Below are positions 19,333 through 30,512 of a DNA stretch of 64,000 bases, in pieces. A model generated the notes under the pieces. It saw only the letters and a program-made list of their open reading frames with translations. It had not been told where the DNA came from and searched no databases. The translations under genes were made by a program, and so were the position numbers. The stretch's first letter is position 1, and each line of letters starts with the position of its first letter. The stretch is taken from positions 558,001-622,000 of the forward strand of contig CP089462.1 of the NCBI GenBank assembly GCA_026636295.1, written 5' to 3'. This stretch comes from Medakamo hakoo (Eukaryota; Chlorophyta; Trebouxiophyceae; Coccomyxaceae).

Positions 19333-22300
19333 GGGCGACGCTGCGCGCGCGCCCCCACCCGACGACGCTGCGCGCGCTGCTGGACCGGCCAACTCGGCGC
19401 CACCCCAACCCCCGCCGACCATCGGTCCGGACGGCTTGCCCTTGGCCCGCGACGCCGCCGCCCACGCCCGGTGGCAGCACAAGCTCGCGGCCGATGAGAG
19501 CCGCCGCTCGACGCGGGGCGGTTGCGACGGGCCGGGCCCGTCGTCCAACAACAGCGCCCACCCTCCACAGCAGCAACCGCTCTCGCCCCTGGAAAAGCAG
19601 GTCCTCGCCCTGCAAGCCGCACACCCTGGCACGGTCCTGGCCATCGAAGTCGGCTACAAGTTTGTGTTCTACGGCCGGGACGCCGAGATCGCGTCGGCTG
19701 TGCTGCGCTCGTTCGCGTACGTGTCGCGGAACTTCCTGACGACGGCCGTGCCCGTGCCTGCCCTCGCCCGCGCCGTGCGCCGCCTGGTCGCGGCCGGCCA
19801 CCGCGTCGGCGTCGTGCGCCAGGTCGAGACGGCCGCCCTGAAAAAAGCGGGTGCGACAGCCGATGGCAAGGGCGGGCCCTTCAAGCGCGAGGTCACGGCC
19901 GTCTACACGGCGGCGACTGTCGAGTGCGGCGGCGAGGAAGACATCGGCGCGGCCGCCGGGCTGCTGGACGGGCGCGACGACGGCGGCGGCCGCGGCGCGT
20001 CTCCGTCCCCCATCCGGGAAGGCACGCCCGTCCCTTCGGCCGCTCCGTCAACGTCCGCGCCGCCCGCGCCCCACCGCGCCTCTTCACCGGGCCTGGCCCC
20101 GCCCGCGTCCACCTATTTCTTCGCTGTCGCCGGTGACGGCGACCCCAACACGCCCGCCCTCGGCGTCGCCGCGGTCGACGCCGCGGCGGGCGACGCGCTG
20201 TGGGGCGCGTTCGACGGCCCGGCCGGGCTGGAAGGCGCGCTGTTGCGCTTGGAGCCCTGCGAGCTGGTGGGCGTGCGGCCGCTGCCCGCGCCCGCCGACC
20301 GCGCGCTGTCCCTGTACGCGGGCGACCGCCCGGCCGTGCGCCTGGAAGACGAAGACGGCGGCGGCGGCCGCGGCGGTGAGGGCGGCGTTGCCTCCGCGTC
20401 CCACGACGAGCTCGCCGCCTTTTTCCGGGACTCGCCCGGTGGGCCGGCCGGGGCGGCGCACCTGCCGCCTGCCGCCGCGCGCGCCCTGGCTGCCGCGCTC
20501 CGCCGCTTGCGCGCCGCCGGCCTGGACGGGCCCCTGCGCGCTCTGGGCGCGCAAGGCGTGCGCCCACTCGAGCCTGCGGGTCGGCTCGTCCTCTCCGCGT
20601 CCACACTCGCGTCCCTGGACGTGCTGACGGTCAGCGGTGCGAGCGCTGCTGCTGCTCCGGCCCGCGCCGCCAAGCCCTCCTCCACTGCGCCCGCGGCCTC
20701 GCCCGCCGCGCAGTCCTTGCTCTGGCTCCTGGACCGGACGCGCAGCCGGGGCGGCCGCCGGTTGCTGCGCGACTGGGTGGCCCGGCCGCTGGGCGACGTG
20801 GCCGCCATCACGGCCCGCTTGGACGCCGTCGAAGAACTGGTCGGCCTGTACGGCGTTGGACCGGGCGGCGGCGGCGTCCCGTCGCCGGCCACGCCGTCGA
20901 CCAGCCTGCTGTCCCTGCTGCCGGCCACGCTGGGCCGCCTGCCCGACCTGGAGCGGGGGTTGGCACGCGCGCTGCACCGCACGGCTGCACCGGCTGAGTT
21001 TGTGCGCACGCTGCAAGCCCTGGCGGGCGCTGGCGCGGCGCTGGGCTTGCGCCCTCGCGACGGGAGTGTGGGCGGCGGCGACGCCTGCGGCGCGCTGGCC
21101 ACCGTCCGCTCCCCGCTCCTGCGCCGCCTGCTGGCCGCGGTCGCCGACTCGGCCGCGGCGACCGCGGCGTCGGCCGCCTTAGCGCCCTTGGACGTGCGCG
21201 CCGCGGCCGCCCACCCCGTCGACCGCGTCGCCCTGCTGGCCGACGCGGACGCCTTCCCGGCCACGGCGGCTGGCAAGGCCCAGGTCGCGGCCGCCCAGGC
21301 GGAACTGGACGACCTCCTGCCCGCGTTGCGCTCCGCCGCCCGGGACCCGTCTCTGTGCTACGTGTCCGTCCACAACCAGGGCACGCACCTGCTGGAGCTG
21401 CCCGTCTCCACCCGCCCCCCGGCCGAGTGGGTCAAAGTGTCCGGCACGAAAAAAATGAATCGCTACCTTGCGCCGGCTGTGTCGCGCGCGCTGGCGGGCC
21501 TGGAACAAGCGAAAGAACGCTTGGCCGCCGCTGCCGCCGCGGAATGGAAAACCCACTTGTCGTCTTCCATCGCGCCGGCGTACGCGGCCTTGCGCGACGC
21601 GGCCGCCGCGCTCGCGTCCCTGGACGCCCTGCTGTCCTTGGCCGACGCGGCCGCGTCTGAAGGCTGGGTCCGCCCGACGTTCTTGCCCGTCGATGACGGC
21701 CTGCGCACGGCCGCTGATCTCACCGCCGCCACCCACCGCCCGGCCGTGCGCTTCAAAGGACTGGTCCATCCCATGCTGGCCGCGGGGCGGAGCGGCGGTG
21801 GCGGTGGGACTGGCGGCGGCGGAGAGGATGGCGGCGGCCGCGCGTCCGCGGCCGTGCCCAACGACCTGGCCCTGGGCGGCGACGCGGCGCCGCGCCCGCG
21901 CGCGCTCATTCTCACGGGGCCCAACATGGGCGGCAAATCCTCGCTCGCCCGGGCCGTCGGCTTGGCCGTCCTCATGGCGCACGTGGGGTCGTATGTCGCA
22001 GCGGCCGAAGCCGCCCTGACGCCCTGCGACGCCGTCTTCACGCGCATGGGCGCGTCGGACGACCTGCTCAAAGGCCGGTCGACGTTTTACGAAGAGATGG
22101 CCGACGCGTCGGCGATCCTGGCCCGGGCCACGCCACGCTCCCTGGCCATCGTGGACGAGCTGGGGCGCGGCACGTCCACCCACGACGGCGCGGCCGTCGC
22201 GGCCGCGACGCTCGCCCACCTGGCCGGGGCGGCGGCGGGTGAGGGTTCCTCCTCCTCCGCCGCCGCCGCCGCCGCCGCCGGCCCGGGCGCGCTGACCATT

Positions 22301-22699
22301 TTCATCACGCACTACTCCGACCTGGCCCGCGGCGCGGCGTCCGACCCGGGCGGCGCCATGGTGGCGGGCCACATGGCGTGCCTGGAACGCCCGGCCGATG
22401 GTGACGCGTCCGTCCCGCACATCACTTTCCTATACCGCCTCGTCCCGGGCGTGGCCAAATCATCGTTTGGCTTGAACGTCGCGCGCCTGGCCGGCCTGCC
22501 GGAGGGCGTCATTGCCCGGGCGGCGGGGCGGGCCGCCACTTTCCAGGCCGAGGTTGAAGCCAAGCAACCAGCAACTGGTGGCGGTCAGGCTGCCGGGAGT
22601 GGCCTGGTCGCGGCCGCGCGCGCGGCCGTGGCGGCCGTGCGGGCGGGCGCGGGTGTGGACGAGGTCAAGGCGTTGGCGGGCGGGGCGGTGGGGCGGTGA
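19121..22699 (+). CDS. MSH3: MutS homologue MSH3
   Basis: MSH3 pairs with MSH2 (MutS-beta) to recognise insertion/deletion loops in mismatch repair. A single exon from ATG 19121 encodes 1192 residues. The N-terminus is disordered and holds a PIP-like motif near residue 42 (KQASLASFGF). The mismatch-binding domain starts near 148 with the MSH3-type block LEKQVLALQAAHPGTVLAIEV and GVVRQVETAALKKAG. The clamp/lever regions follow. The ATPase has Walker A GPNMGGKSS near 933, Walker B LAIVDELGRGTSTHDG near 1010, and FITHYSDL. Gly/Ala-rich insertions lie in the connector and just before Walker A. The absence of introns is notable for so long a gene. It ends 81 bp from the convergent esterase-like gene. 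Confidence 0.93.
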
Positions 22700-22780
22700 G
22701 ATGGAGGATGTGTCCGTTTTATTAGAAAAAAGTTTGCCTGGACAAAAAAAAACAACCCCATGCGCTCCCTCGCCCAGCAC

Positions 22781-24310
22781 TCAATCCTCCTCCCCCCCGT
22801 CCGCGTCATCCGGTTGCACCACCTGGTCCCAGTGCGGCGGGCGTACGGGCTGCAAAGGAACGACAGCCGTCGTGCTGTCTTGAAAGACGACGACGTCAAA
22901 CAGGCCGTGCGTCAGCTCGCCGTTTTGAGGCGGCGCGGCCAGGCAGGCCGCCATGTAATGGGCCGGCACCTCCATCCAGGCGGGGCACGACCGGTAGATG
23001 ACGCCGATGTTGCGCACCCGCCGCGGTTGGGCGAGCGCGGCGCGCACGTCTTCGTTTCCAGGGACGCCACGGCGGAGGTCCAGCGCGAACGCCGGCGGCG
23101 CACCAGCCGCCTCGACCGCGGCGTGGAACAGCGCTTCGTAGCTGCCTGGCAACGCCGGCCGCACGCCGCGCTGTTCCACGCCGCGGCCCCATGCTCGCGC
23201 CGCAGCGACGGTCCCGCCGTGCGTCATCTGGCCGATGACCAACACCGCGTCCCCGTGCTCGGCCGTCAGCAGGTCGCCCACGTTGGTCTCGCCCCGCCGG
23301 GCGGCCATCTCGCTGGACGATGCACGGCCCACGTGCGAGTCGTGCGCCCAGACGATGACGCGGGCGTCCTTGCCGCCGCCGCCGCGCACGTGGTCGGCGA
23401 CGGCGTCGCAGGTGAGGGCCATCGCGGAATCACGCAGGTTCCAGGTGTTGACCCGGCCGCCCGCCATGCCGCGGTAGTACGCTTCACCCGCGGCGACGGC
23501 GCGCGCGTTGCAGACGGCGGAGAAACGGCGTTCCCGGGCTTCCACGCGGGCGGCCCCGGCCGCCGGGTCGCCGTCGGCCGCCCGTTCCGCGGCAGCCGCG
23601 TCGGCCTCCGCCTCGGCCGCCGCCCGGCCGACCGTCTCCACCAGCTGGGCCAGCGCCGCGCCCTCGCACCCGGGCGCGCCGTGCGCGACGGACAGGGCGT
23701 ACCGGTCAGAGGACCCGCCGCCGTGGTCGGCGAAGCAAGCGTACCGCCGCCGGGCGGCCGCGGCCGCGTCGGCGTCGCCGCGCGCCTCGTAGAACGAGAT
23801 CAGCTCGGCCATGGACGACGAGAACGAGTAGACGTCGAGGCCGTACACGCCCTTGCGGCCGGCCGGCGGCAGGCCGGCGTTCAGGTCGCGCAGCTGGGTG
23901 AGGAACGCCGCGAACGATTCGTTGCCCCACATCCACGTCGGGAAGCGGGCGCAGGTGTACGGCTCCAGCGCGTCGGCGACGGTCCCGCCCGTGATGCCGC
24001 GCGCCCACAGGTTGGCGGCGAAGGCCGGCGGCCAGTCCGACTCGTACACGACCGCGGAGAAGGGCGGGCCGGGCACGCCCTCGCCGGAGAGCAGGGCGAG
24101 GGAGAGGGCGGACCGCAGGTCGTACTGTTCCCTCGTGCCGTGCGACGACTCGCCGATGAGGACGAAGCGGTGGTGGGGTTGGACCAAGGCTTTGAGGGCG
24201 TCGACGGTGGCGGGGAGGGCACGGCCCGCGACGAGCGCGGGCGCGGGTTGCGGTGGGGTGGTGACGGCGCGCGGCCCGCCGCCGCCGCGGGGTTTCGCAC
24301 CCATAGACAT
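22781..24310 (-). CDS. Erythromycin-esterase-like hydrolase
   Basis: One exon from ATG 24310 encodes 509 residues. Family blocks are clear: LIGESSHGTREQYDLR near 52 with the Glu and His implicated in catalysis, FSAVVYESDWP, the YGLDVYSFSSSM block, NTWNLRDSAMA, VIVWAHDSHVG and GETNVGDLL. Family members are bacterial macrolide esterases plus many uncharacterised homologues in bacteria, fungi and algae, so the substrate here is unknown. There is no evident targeting signal. AATAAA in antisense orientation sits at 22717-22722. The reading frame stays open upstream, but no earlier ATG exists in it. The upstream region holds two copies of a ~100-bp repeat. Same strand as GatC, whose stop is 364 bp upstream. 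Confidence 0.88.
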   Translation of the reverse strand: MSMGAKPRGGGGPRAVTTPPQPAPALVAGRALPATVDALKALVQPHHRFVLIGESSHGTREQYDLRSALSLALLSGEGVPGPPFSAVVYESDWPPAFAANLWARGITGGTVADALEPYTCARFPTWMWGNESFAAFLTQLRDLNAGLPPAGRKGVYGLDVYSFSSSMAELISFYEARGDADAAAAARRRYACFADHGGGSSDRYALSVAHGAPGCEGAALAQLVETVGRAAAEAEADAAAAERAADGDPAAGAARVEARERRFSAVCNARAVAAGEAYYRGMAGGRVNTWNLRDSAMALTCDAVADHVRGGGGKDARVIVWAHDSHVGRASSSEMAARRGETNVGDLLTAEHGDAVLVIGQMTHGGTVAAARAWGRGVEQRGVRPALPGSYEALFHAAVEAAGAPPAFALDLRRGVPGNEDVRAALAQPRRVRNIGVIYRSCPAWMEVPAHYMAACLAAPPQNGELTHGLFDVVVFQDSTTAVVPLQPVRPPHWDQVVQPDDADGGEED

Positions 24311-24674
24311 GGCGCGCTGGGAGGACCGCCGGGTCAGTGCGAGTCGGAAACGGGCGACAGACGCCAGGGTGTGTTGGCTATGATGGCGGGCGGGGAAGGA
24401 GGCGGGGAGTGCGGGTTGGGCCCAGACGACCCGCGGTCTGGCCGGGCGCCGACCCGGCCAATCCGACGCGGGGGACAGACGCCAGGGTGTGGGCGATGGC
24501 GGGCGGGGACGGAGGCGGGGAGTGCGGGTTGGGCCCGGATCAACTGCGGTATGGCTGGGCGCCGACCCGGCCAATCCCGTGGCCGGGGTGGACACCCTGC
24601 GAGCGAAAACCGCACGACGGCCCGCCCATCCTCCACGGCCCACTCACGCAACAAATATCAATGCTTTTGTATCT
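24311..24674. other. Region between esterase-like gene start and GatC stop
   Basis: These 364 bp hold the esterase promoter and GatC 3' region. Most of the block is made of two diverged ~100-bp direct repeats (entered separately). No credible coding exon was found. Confidence 0.6.
24356..24577. repeat. Two ~105-bp direct repeats upstream of esterase-like gene
   Basis: Copy 1 is about 24356-24464 and copy 2 about 24474-24577. Both begin GACAGACGCCAGGGTGTG and share GGAGGCGGGGAGTGCGGGTT. Both end in GCCGACCCGGCCAATC, which contains a CCAAT-like box (GATTGG on the gene's strand). They differ by several substitutions and a small indel near the start. Duplicated promoter elements are the simplest reading. 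Confidence 0.8.
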
Positions 24675-25275
24675 TTACATCACTTTCGGCACACGCACGA
24701 AATCACCCTCCCGCTCCGGCACTTGGCCCAGTGCGACTTCTGCGTCCGCCAAGCTTGTGTCGACGGTGTCCGCCCGCGTCGACGCCGCACCCACCCCGGC
24801 ATCCGTGGCGGGCGGCACGCCCTCCACATCCACGGCTTGTAACTGGTCAAACCAGCCCGCAATTTTTTGGAGCGTCGGCTCCCAGGCGGCGACCTGCGTT
24901 GACGTGGATGGGACGTGGTGGTGGCGTGGTGAGAGAGAGAGAGAGAAAAGGTCGAGGTCGGCGCGGGGCGCATGCGGGGCAGCCTAGCCGCCGAGCCCTG
25001 TTTTCCGTCGCGCCGGTGCTTACCCCACCCTCTCCTCCTCACACCACACTCACCTCCTCGTCTGTGACCTCGATGGTCGCCATCTGGGCGAGCTTGCGGA
25101 CGTCGGGCGGTGGGATGCCGGAGCCGCCTTGCGTCGCGCACGCGAGCGTGCGCACCCGCTGCAGCGGCAGCGGCCGCGCGGCCGCCGCCCACGCACACCG
25201 TCCGGACGTAGAGGGGGCGGTGCTAGACGCGGCACGTGCCGCGCTGAGCGTGCGGCGGGCGAGACGGGCCAGCAT
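24675..25275 (-). CDS. GATC: GatC, subunit C of glutamyl-tRNA(Gln) amidotransferase (organellar)
   Basis: GatCAB turns misacylated Glu-tRNA(Gln) into Gln-tRNA(Gln) in plastids and mitochondria; GatC stabilises the complex. Exons 25275-25054 and 24893-24675 join in phase 0 (GTGAGT donor), giving 146 residues. The leader (MLARLARRTLSAARAASS) is Arg/Ala/Ser-rich with no acids, a good organelle signal. The GatC core is clear across the junction: VRKLAQMATIEVTDEE then VAAWEPTLQKIAGWFDQLQAVD, with the typical ending FVRVPKV. Residues about 100-130, which usually read LREDxxxx, are diverged. The intron holds a GA repeat. Divergent from the RecQ gene by 164 bp. Confidence 0.9.
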
Positions 25276-25439
25276 TGAGAGAGGGCAGGTCAGGGGCGAG
25301 GCGGGCGGAAAAGGAGACTGGCGGCCTCGACAAACGACGCACGCGCACTCCTGCGTCCGAAGCCGCGCCGGCGGACGACGAGCGCGCGCGAGCGCCAGCA
25401 CTCCGCCCCCCCCCCCCCCCCCTCTCCAATTCACCTTCC

Positions 25440-28400
25440 ATGGCGACGACCGCCCCACCCCTCCCCGCCTCAGAGGCGGGCGGCCAAGACCAGCCGTCCA
25501 CGTCCACCCGCCTCAACGGCTGGGGATTCCTGTATGCGCCCGCGCCGCTCCGACCTGACGCCGCGGGCGCTCTCGCCGTCCCACCGGCCCGCCGCGCGTC
25601 TCAGTGGGCCGAAGACCTGGGCTCGCCTGCTCCGTGTGCGGCCGAGGTCAACCAGGCGGGTTGTGTGAGTGGTGGGGAGGGGCGACAAAAAAAACGGCGC
25701 GCCGTGCACGCGCGCGCTCTGTCGAAAAAAACGCAGCGCGCACGACAGCTCAACCTCCCCCGCCGTCCGCCCAACCACCACGCACACAGGCCCTCCACCT
25801 CCTGGCCCTGGCCCCGCGCCGGGTGCCACCGCCGGAAGTCCCAGGCGCCCGCCTGCCACCGCCGTCGGCCATCGCGCCCGGCCCTCCACCGCCCAACGCC
25901 GGCCCCCCACCCGCCGCTGCTCCTGCCCCACCTTCACAGTCCGCCGCCGGCCTGTCATCCGGCGTCTTTGCCGACGACGACGGCGACGAGGACGGCGACT
26001 GGGACGCTGCGGCGTGGGCGGCGGACGCCGTGGAGCGCGTGCGCGCGGCGGCCGGGCCCGGGCCCGGCTCGGCATTCCAGCAGCGCGCGTTCCCGCACCC
26101 ACCGCCACCACCGCGCACCCTCTCTGCTCCGCCGCCGCCTGCGGCGGCTTTCACGGCGCCTGCACCACCGTCTGTGGCCGCGCCACTGCCTGCCCTGCCG
26201 TCTTCGGCCGTGCCGCCGCCTCCCCCGCCGTCCCGCCCGGCCCTGGCGCCCATGCCGCCGCAGCAGCGCAACGCCACCATGCCACCGCCGCCTCCACCCC
26301 CCGCCCTGTCGCTGGCCGCCGTCAAGGACCGCCTCATCGCCGTCTCGGACGCTCTCATCGACCGTACGGGCGATGAAGCCGCGCTGCGGGCTGAGCGCGC
26401 CCAGCTCATGGCGCTGAAAGCCCAGCTGGAAGCGGGCGGCGGCGACGGCGGCGGTGGTGGGCGTGCCGGTCCGGTCGACCACCAGCCACCCGCGCCCGGC
26501 GCGTCGGGTTTCGGCGACTTTTACGGCGGCGCCGGCTCCGCCTTCACCGCCTCCGGCGCGCCGTGGCCCGACGCGGCGCCTGCCTTTGACCCAGACGCCC
26601 CTCCGGGCGCACCCGACCCGTCCCTGCGCACGGCCGCGCCCGACGCCCCTGCCTACCCGTCCGCCTGTGCGATGGTGGACGGCAGCGCCGACGCCCGGTG
26701 GGCGCGCACCGACTTCCCCTGGTCGGCCGCCGCCACCACGACCAACCTGTCTCACTTTGGCAACACGGCCTTCCGCTTCCACCAGCTGCGCATCGTCAAC
26801 GCGGCCCTGGCGGGCGAGGACGTGCTGGTGCTGATGCCGACGGGCGGCGGGAAGTCGCTGTGCTACCAGCTGCCCGCCGTCCTGGCCCAGGAAGCCGTCA
26901 CCGTCGTCATTTCTCCGCTGGTGTCCCTCATCCAGGATCAGGTCTTTCACCTGCAACAGGCGGGCGTCGACTGCGCGTGCCTGTCGTCCGCTCAAACGCC
27001 GGAAGAAGGGCGGGCCGCCATGGCCGACCTGCGCGCGGCCCGGCTGCGTGTGCTCTTTGTCACGCCCGAACGCGTCTCCATTTCCGACTCGCTCATGCGG
27101 GCGTTGGACGGACTGTACGCGCGCGGCGCGTTTGCCCGGGTCGTCATCGATGAAGCGCACTGCGTGTCGCAGTGGGGTGAGTTTTTGGGGGGCAGGTGGA
27201 TGGACGGCGATGGATGGAGGTGGTGGATATCGTGGGGTGGGTGGGGGAAAGCACGCACCGCACTCTCACGCACACGCCCCCCACCCACCCACACTCCCAT
27301 CAAAAACAGGGCACGACTTCCGGAAAGACTACACCAAGCTGTCCGTCTTCAAGCGCCGGTACCCGCGCGTCCCCGTCCTGGCCCTGACCGCGACCGCGAC
27401 CCGGCGCGTCGAAGCCGACATCGCCGCCCAGCTGGCCCTCCCACGCTGCCTGGTCTTCCGGTCGTCGTTCAACCGGTCGAACCTGAAGTACGAGGTCCGC
27501 CCCAAACCCTCCAAAGCCGCGGCCGCCATCCAAGAGCTGGCGGACCTGATCTCCAGGCGGTACGTCGCGCCGGGCGGCCGCCTCCAGTGCGGGATTGTCT
27601 ACGCGCTCTCCCGCAACGACTGCGAAAACGTGGCGGCCGGGTTGAACAGCGCGTTGCGCCACCTGCGCCGCGGCGGCCGCCCGTTCGTCGAACACTACCA
27701 CGCCAACATGGCGCCCGAAGAGCGGCAGCGCGTCCAGCGCGACTGGACGCTCGGCCACACGCCGCTCATCGTCGCGACCATCGCCTTCGGCATGGGCATC
27801 AACAAGGCGGACGTCCGGTTCGTCGTCCACTTTTCGCTGTCCAAGTCGTTGGAGGGGTACCACCAAGAGACGGGGCGGGCGGGGCGGGACGGCGACGTCG
27901 CCGAGTGCGTGCTGTTCTACTCGTACGGCGACGCGGTGCGGATGCGGGAGATGGTGCGGTCGTCAGCCGCGGAGAACGCGTCCACGCCCGCCGCCCTGGC
28001 CGCCAACCTGGACGCCCTCAACGCCATGGTGGCCTACTGCGAAGAAGCCGTCGACTGCCGCCGCGTCCACTTGCTGTCCTACTTTGGCGAAGCCTTCGAC
28101 GCGGCCCGGTGCGCGCGCGGGTGTGACCTGTGCGCTGCGGGCGCGGGCGTCGGCGCGGTGCGCCGGGATTTCACGCCGCACGCCGCGTCCATCCTGCGCA
28201 TCGCCCACGCCCTGGGCGACAAAGCCTACATGACCAACGTCATCGACGTCTTGCGCGGCGCCACCAACGCGGGCGTCCGCTCCCGCGGCGACAACCGCCT
28301 GGCCGAGTACGGGAGTGGGAGGGCGCTCACCACAGCCGACGCGGCGCGCCTCGTCCGGACCCTCGTCATCCGCCACGGCTTGCTGGCCGAGGCCACGTCC

Positions 28401-29210
28401 CGCAACCAGCACGGCGGCGTGGTGGCCGTCCTCCGCCCGGCGCGTGGCGCGCTCGAAGCGGTGGAGGGCGGGCGTGTCCGCGTGGAGCTGGCGTTTCCGG
28501 GGCGTGGCGGTGGGGGTGGGGACGCTGGTCCGCCCGTCTCCTCGCCCTTCGCCGCCGCTCCGCCTGGCCGCGCCGGCCGGCCGGCCGCCCCGCGCCTGGC
28601 GCTCACGTCCACGGCCGGCGCCGCGGGCGCGGCGGGCGCGCCCACCACCCAGCTGGACGACCCGATCGTTGACGATGACCCGACCCAGGTGGGAGGCGGC
28701 GGCGGCGGCGGCGCCTGCGTCTCCGAAGCCCTGCACCGGGAGATCGTGCGCGAAGCGTTCGCCCAGCTCAACATGGGCCTGGACGCCAAAGGCACGGGCA
28801 AAGTCACGTTCCAGCCGCGCGTCATTGAAGCCCTGGCCGAGCGGCGCCCGGCCGACCGGGCGGCCCTCGCGGCGCAACCCATCCCGGGCCTGTCCGACAA
28901 CCAGCGCAAGGTGCACGCCACGGCCATCCTCACCGCCCTGCGCCAAGTGGCGGACTACGTGGCGGCGGGCGCGCGCGGCGGGCCCGACGGCTTTGCCCTC
29001 GACCTGGAGCCGCTGTGGGCGAAGAAGCGGACCAAGCGCCCGGCGTCGGGCGGTGGGAGCCGCGGCCCGTCGGCGCCGGCTGGGTGGACCAGCGCAGACG
29101 AGGACTTTGTCGCGGACCCGCCGACCAAGGCACCGCGCATGACGCAGGCCGAGACGGCCGCCATGGCCGCAGCGGTGGCGGCGGACGAGGAGTGGGATGA
29201 CGAGTGGTGA
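25440..29210 (+). CDS. RECQ4A-like: RecQ helicase, BLM/RECQ4A type
   Basis: A 3'-5' DNA helicase of homologous recombination and crossover control. Exons 25440-25664, 25790-27176 and 27310-29210 join in phase, giving 1170 residues. The Pro-rich N-terminus contains a BLM-type helical dimerisation motif near 255-290 (LIAVSDALIDRTGDEAALRAERAQLM). The helicase core has FRFHQLRIVNAALAGED, Walker A MPTGGGKSLCYQLP near 427, DEAH box IDEAHCVSQWG near 528 (split by the second intron), and QETGRAGRDG. An RQC zinc site follows (AYCEE...CARGCDLC near 805). The region near 1007-1090 (IVREAFAQLN...QRKVHATAILTAL) looks like the HRDC or RQC winged helix. First-exon donor choice (GTGAGT at 25665) is set by phase. 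A 17-C run (25406-25422) lies just 5' of the ATG. Confidence 0.92.
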
Positions 29211-29301
29211 TTTTTTAGATGGGCGGGGGGGAGAGGTGGGTAGGTAGGGCAGCACTGCAAGCATGGGAGGACGGCGCTATTTTTTTGTGGTCACACACAC
29301 T

Positions 29302-30339
29302 TCACGCCACCAGGTAGTCTGTCACGTACGTGGGCTGCTGGGCTGCCGGTCGCCCTTTCAAAAGCTGCTCTAATTTGGCTGGATCTACGACGGGCTCACC
29401 GGCCGCGACGGCCGCCGCGCGGGCGGCGCTGCCGACGCGCCCCGCCGCGGCCGGCGCGCTGGCCGGCAGGTCCAGCTCGTCGCCGTGGATCCCGCCGCCG
29501 ATGAAGAGGGACTCAATGCCCGCGGCCGACGCGCCCGCCACGTCGTGCTCCAGCGAATCGCCGACCGCCAGCACGGTCGACGGGTCGGGGTCGCCCAGGA
29601 GGGCGAGGGCGGACGCGTAGATCGGCGGCGCGGGCTTGCCCAGGCGGACGACGGGCCCGCCCGCGGCTTCGTACCAGCCCGCTAAGGTCCCGGGCATCGT
29701 CACCAAGCCCCCTCCATCCACTGTGACCAGGTCTGGGTTGGCGCACAGCAGCGGTGGCGGGACCGGGAGCGCGGCCGCCCGGCGCAGGAGGGCGCCCAAC
29801 TCGTCCAGCGAGCGGGGGTGGGGCGGGGCGCGGGCCGGGTCGTCCCCGTCCCCCGCCGCCCCGACGCCCTCCGTCCCGTGCGCCAGGATGAAGTCTGCGG
29901 TGTCCAACGCGTCCTCGCCCACCAGCTTCAGGCCCAAGCCTGCCAGGGACACCCCGCCCCGGGCGGCCCAGGTGATGTGCAGGGCGCGGTCGCCGAGGCC
30001 CCGCCAGGACGGCACCGGCCCATCCCCGCCGGCGGGCCGGGGGTGCGCCAGGCGGGCGTGCGCGACTTCGCCGGACGTCAACGCGCCGGCAAAAGAGGCT
30101 TTGTCGAAGCCCAGCGCCGCGAGCTTGTCCAGGGCGCCGGCCGCCCGCCGCGATGAGTTGGAGAGGATGAGGACACGCGCGCCGGCGCGGGCGAGCGCGG
30201 CGGTCGCGGCGACCGCGCCCGGCAGCGGGGCGCGCCCGTCGTGCAGGACGCCAAACTGGTCCAGCAGGACAGCGGACGGTACGCTGCCCCGCTTGGCCAG
30301 CAGGTCTGAAATGCCAGACACGTGGACGGGCGCCGCCAT
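29302..30339 (-). CDS. HAD-superfamily IIA hydrolase (TIGR01459-like)
   Basis: One exon from ATG 30339 encodes 345 residues. HAD motif 1 is DQFGVLHDG near 27, with the first Asp as nucleophile; motif 2 is ILSNSSRRA near 62; motif 3/4 are the Lys in LGKPAPPIY near 234 and GDSLEHDVAGASAAG near 254. The IIA cap lies between. The form DQFGVLHDG is shared with a plant/proteobacterial subfamily of unknown substrate, so a phosphatase or phosphoglycolate-like activity is only a guess. There is no clear targeting sequence. The gene ends 91 bp from convergent RecQ and starts 173 bp from the divergent YEATS gene. Confidence 0.85.
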   Translation of the reverse strand: MAAPVHVSGISDLLAKRGSVPSAVLLDQFGVLHDGRAPLPGAVAATAALARAGARVLILSNSSRRAAGALDKLAALGFDKASFAGALTSGEVAHARLAHPRPAGGDGPVPSWRGLGDRALHITWAARGGVSLAGLGLKLVGEDALDTADFILAHGTEGVGAAGDGDDPARAPPHPRSLDELGALLRRAAALPVPPPLLCANPDLVTVDGGGLVTMPGTLAGWYEAAGGPVVRLGKPAPPIYASALALLGDPDPSTVLAVGDSLEHDVAGASAAGIESLFIGGGIHGDELDLPASAPAAAGRVGSAARAAAVAAGEPVVDPAKLEQLLKGRPAAQQPTYVTDYLVA

Positions 30340-30512
30340 GGCGGGCGTACTAGAGATGGAACAAGTGAGACGAGTGAGCGCGCCGGCACCGAAAACGTGT
30401 TTGGGGATGCCGCCCACACTTCTGTTTTGTTTGTGTCGAGGACGGGGGGACGCAAAGAAGACGCACAACCCATCCACTTGCACACACGGCCACACGCTTG
30501 ACACAAGCAGCC

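Noticed and set aside
24311-24643. N-terminal extension of the esterase-like protein through the repeat block
   Set aside because: No ATG exists in that frame upstream of 24310, and the extension is encoded by the tandem repeat.
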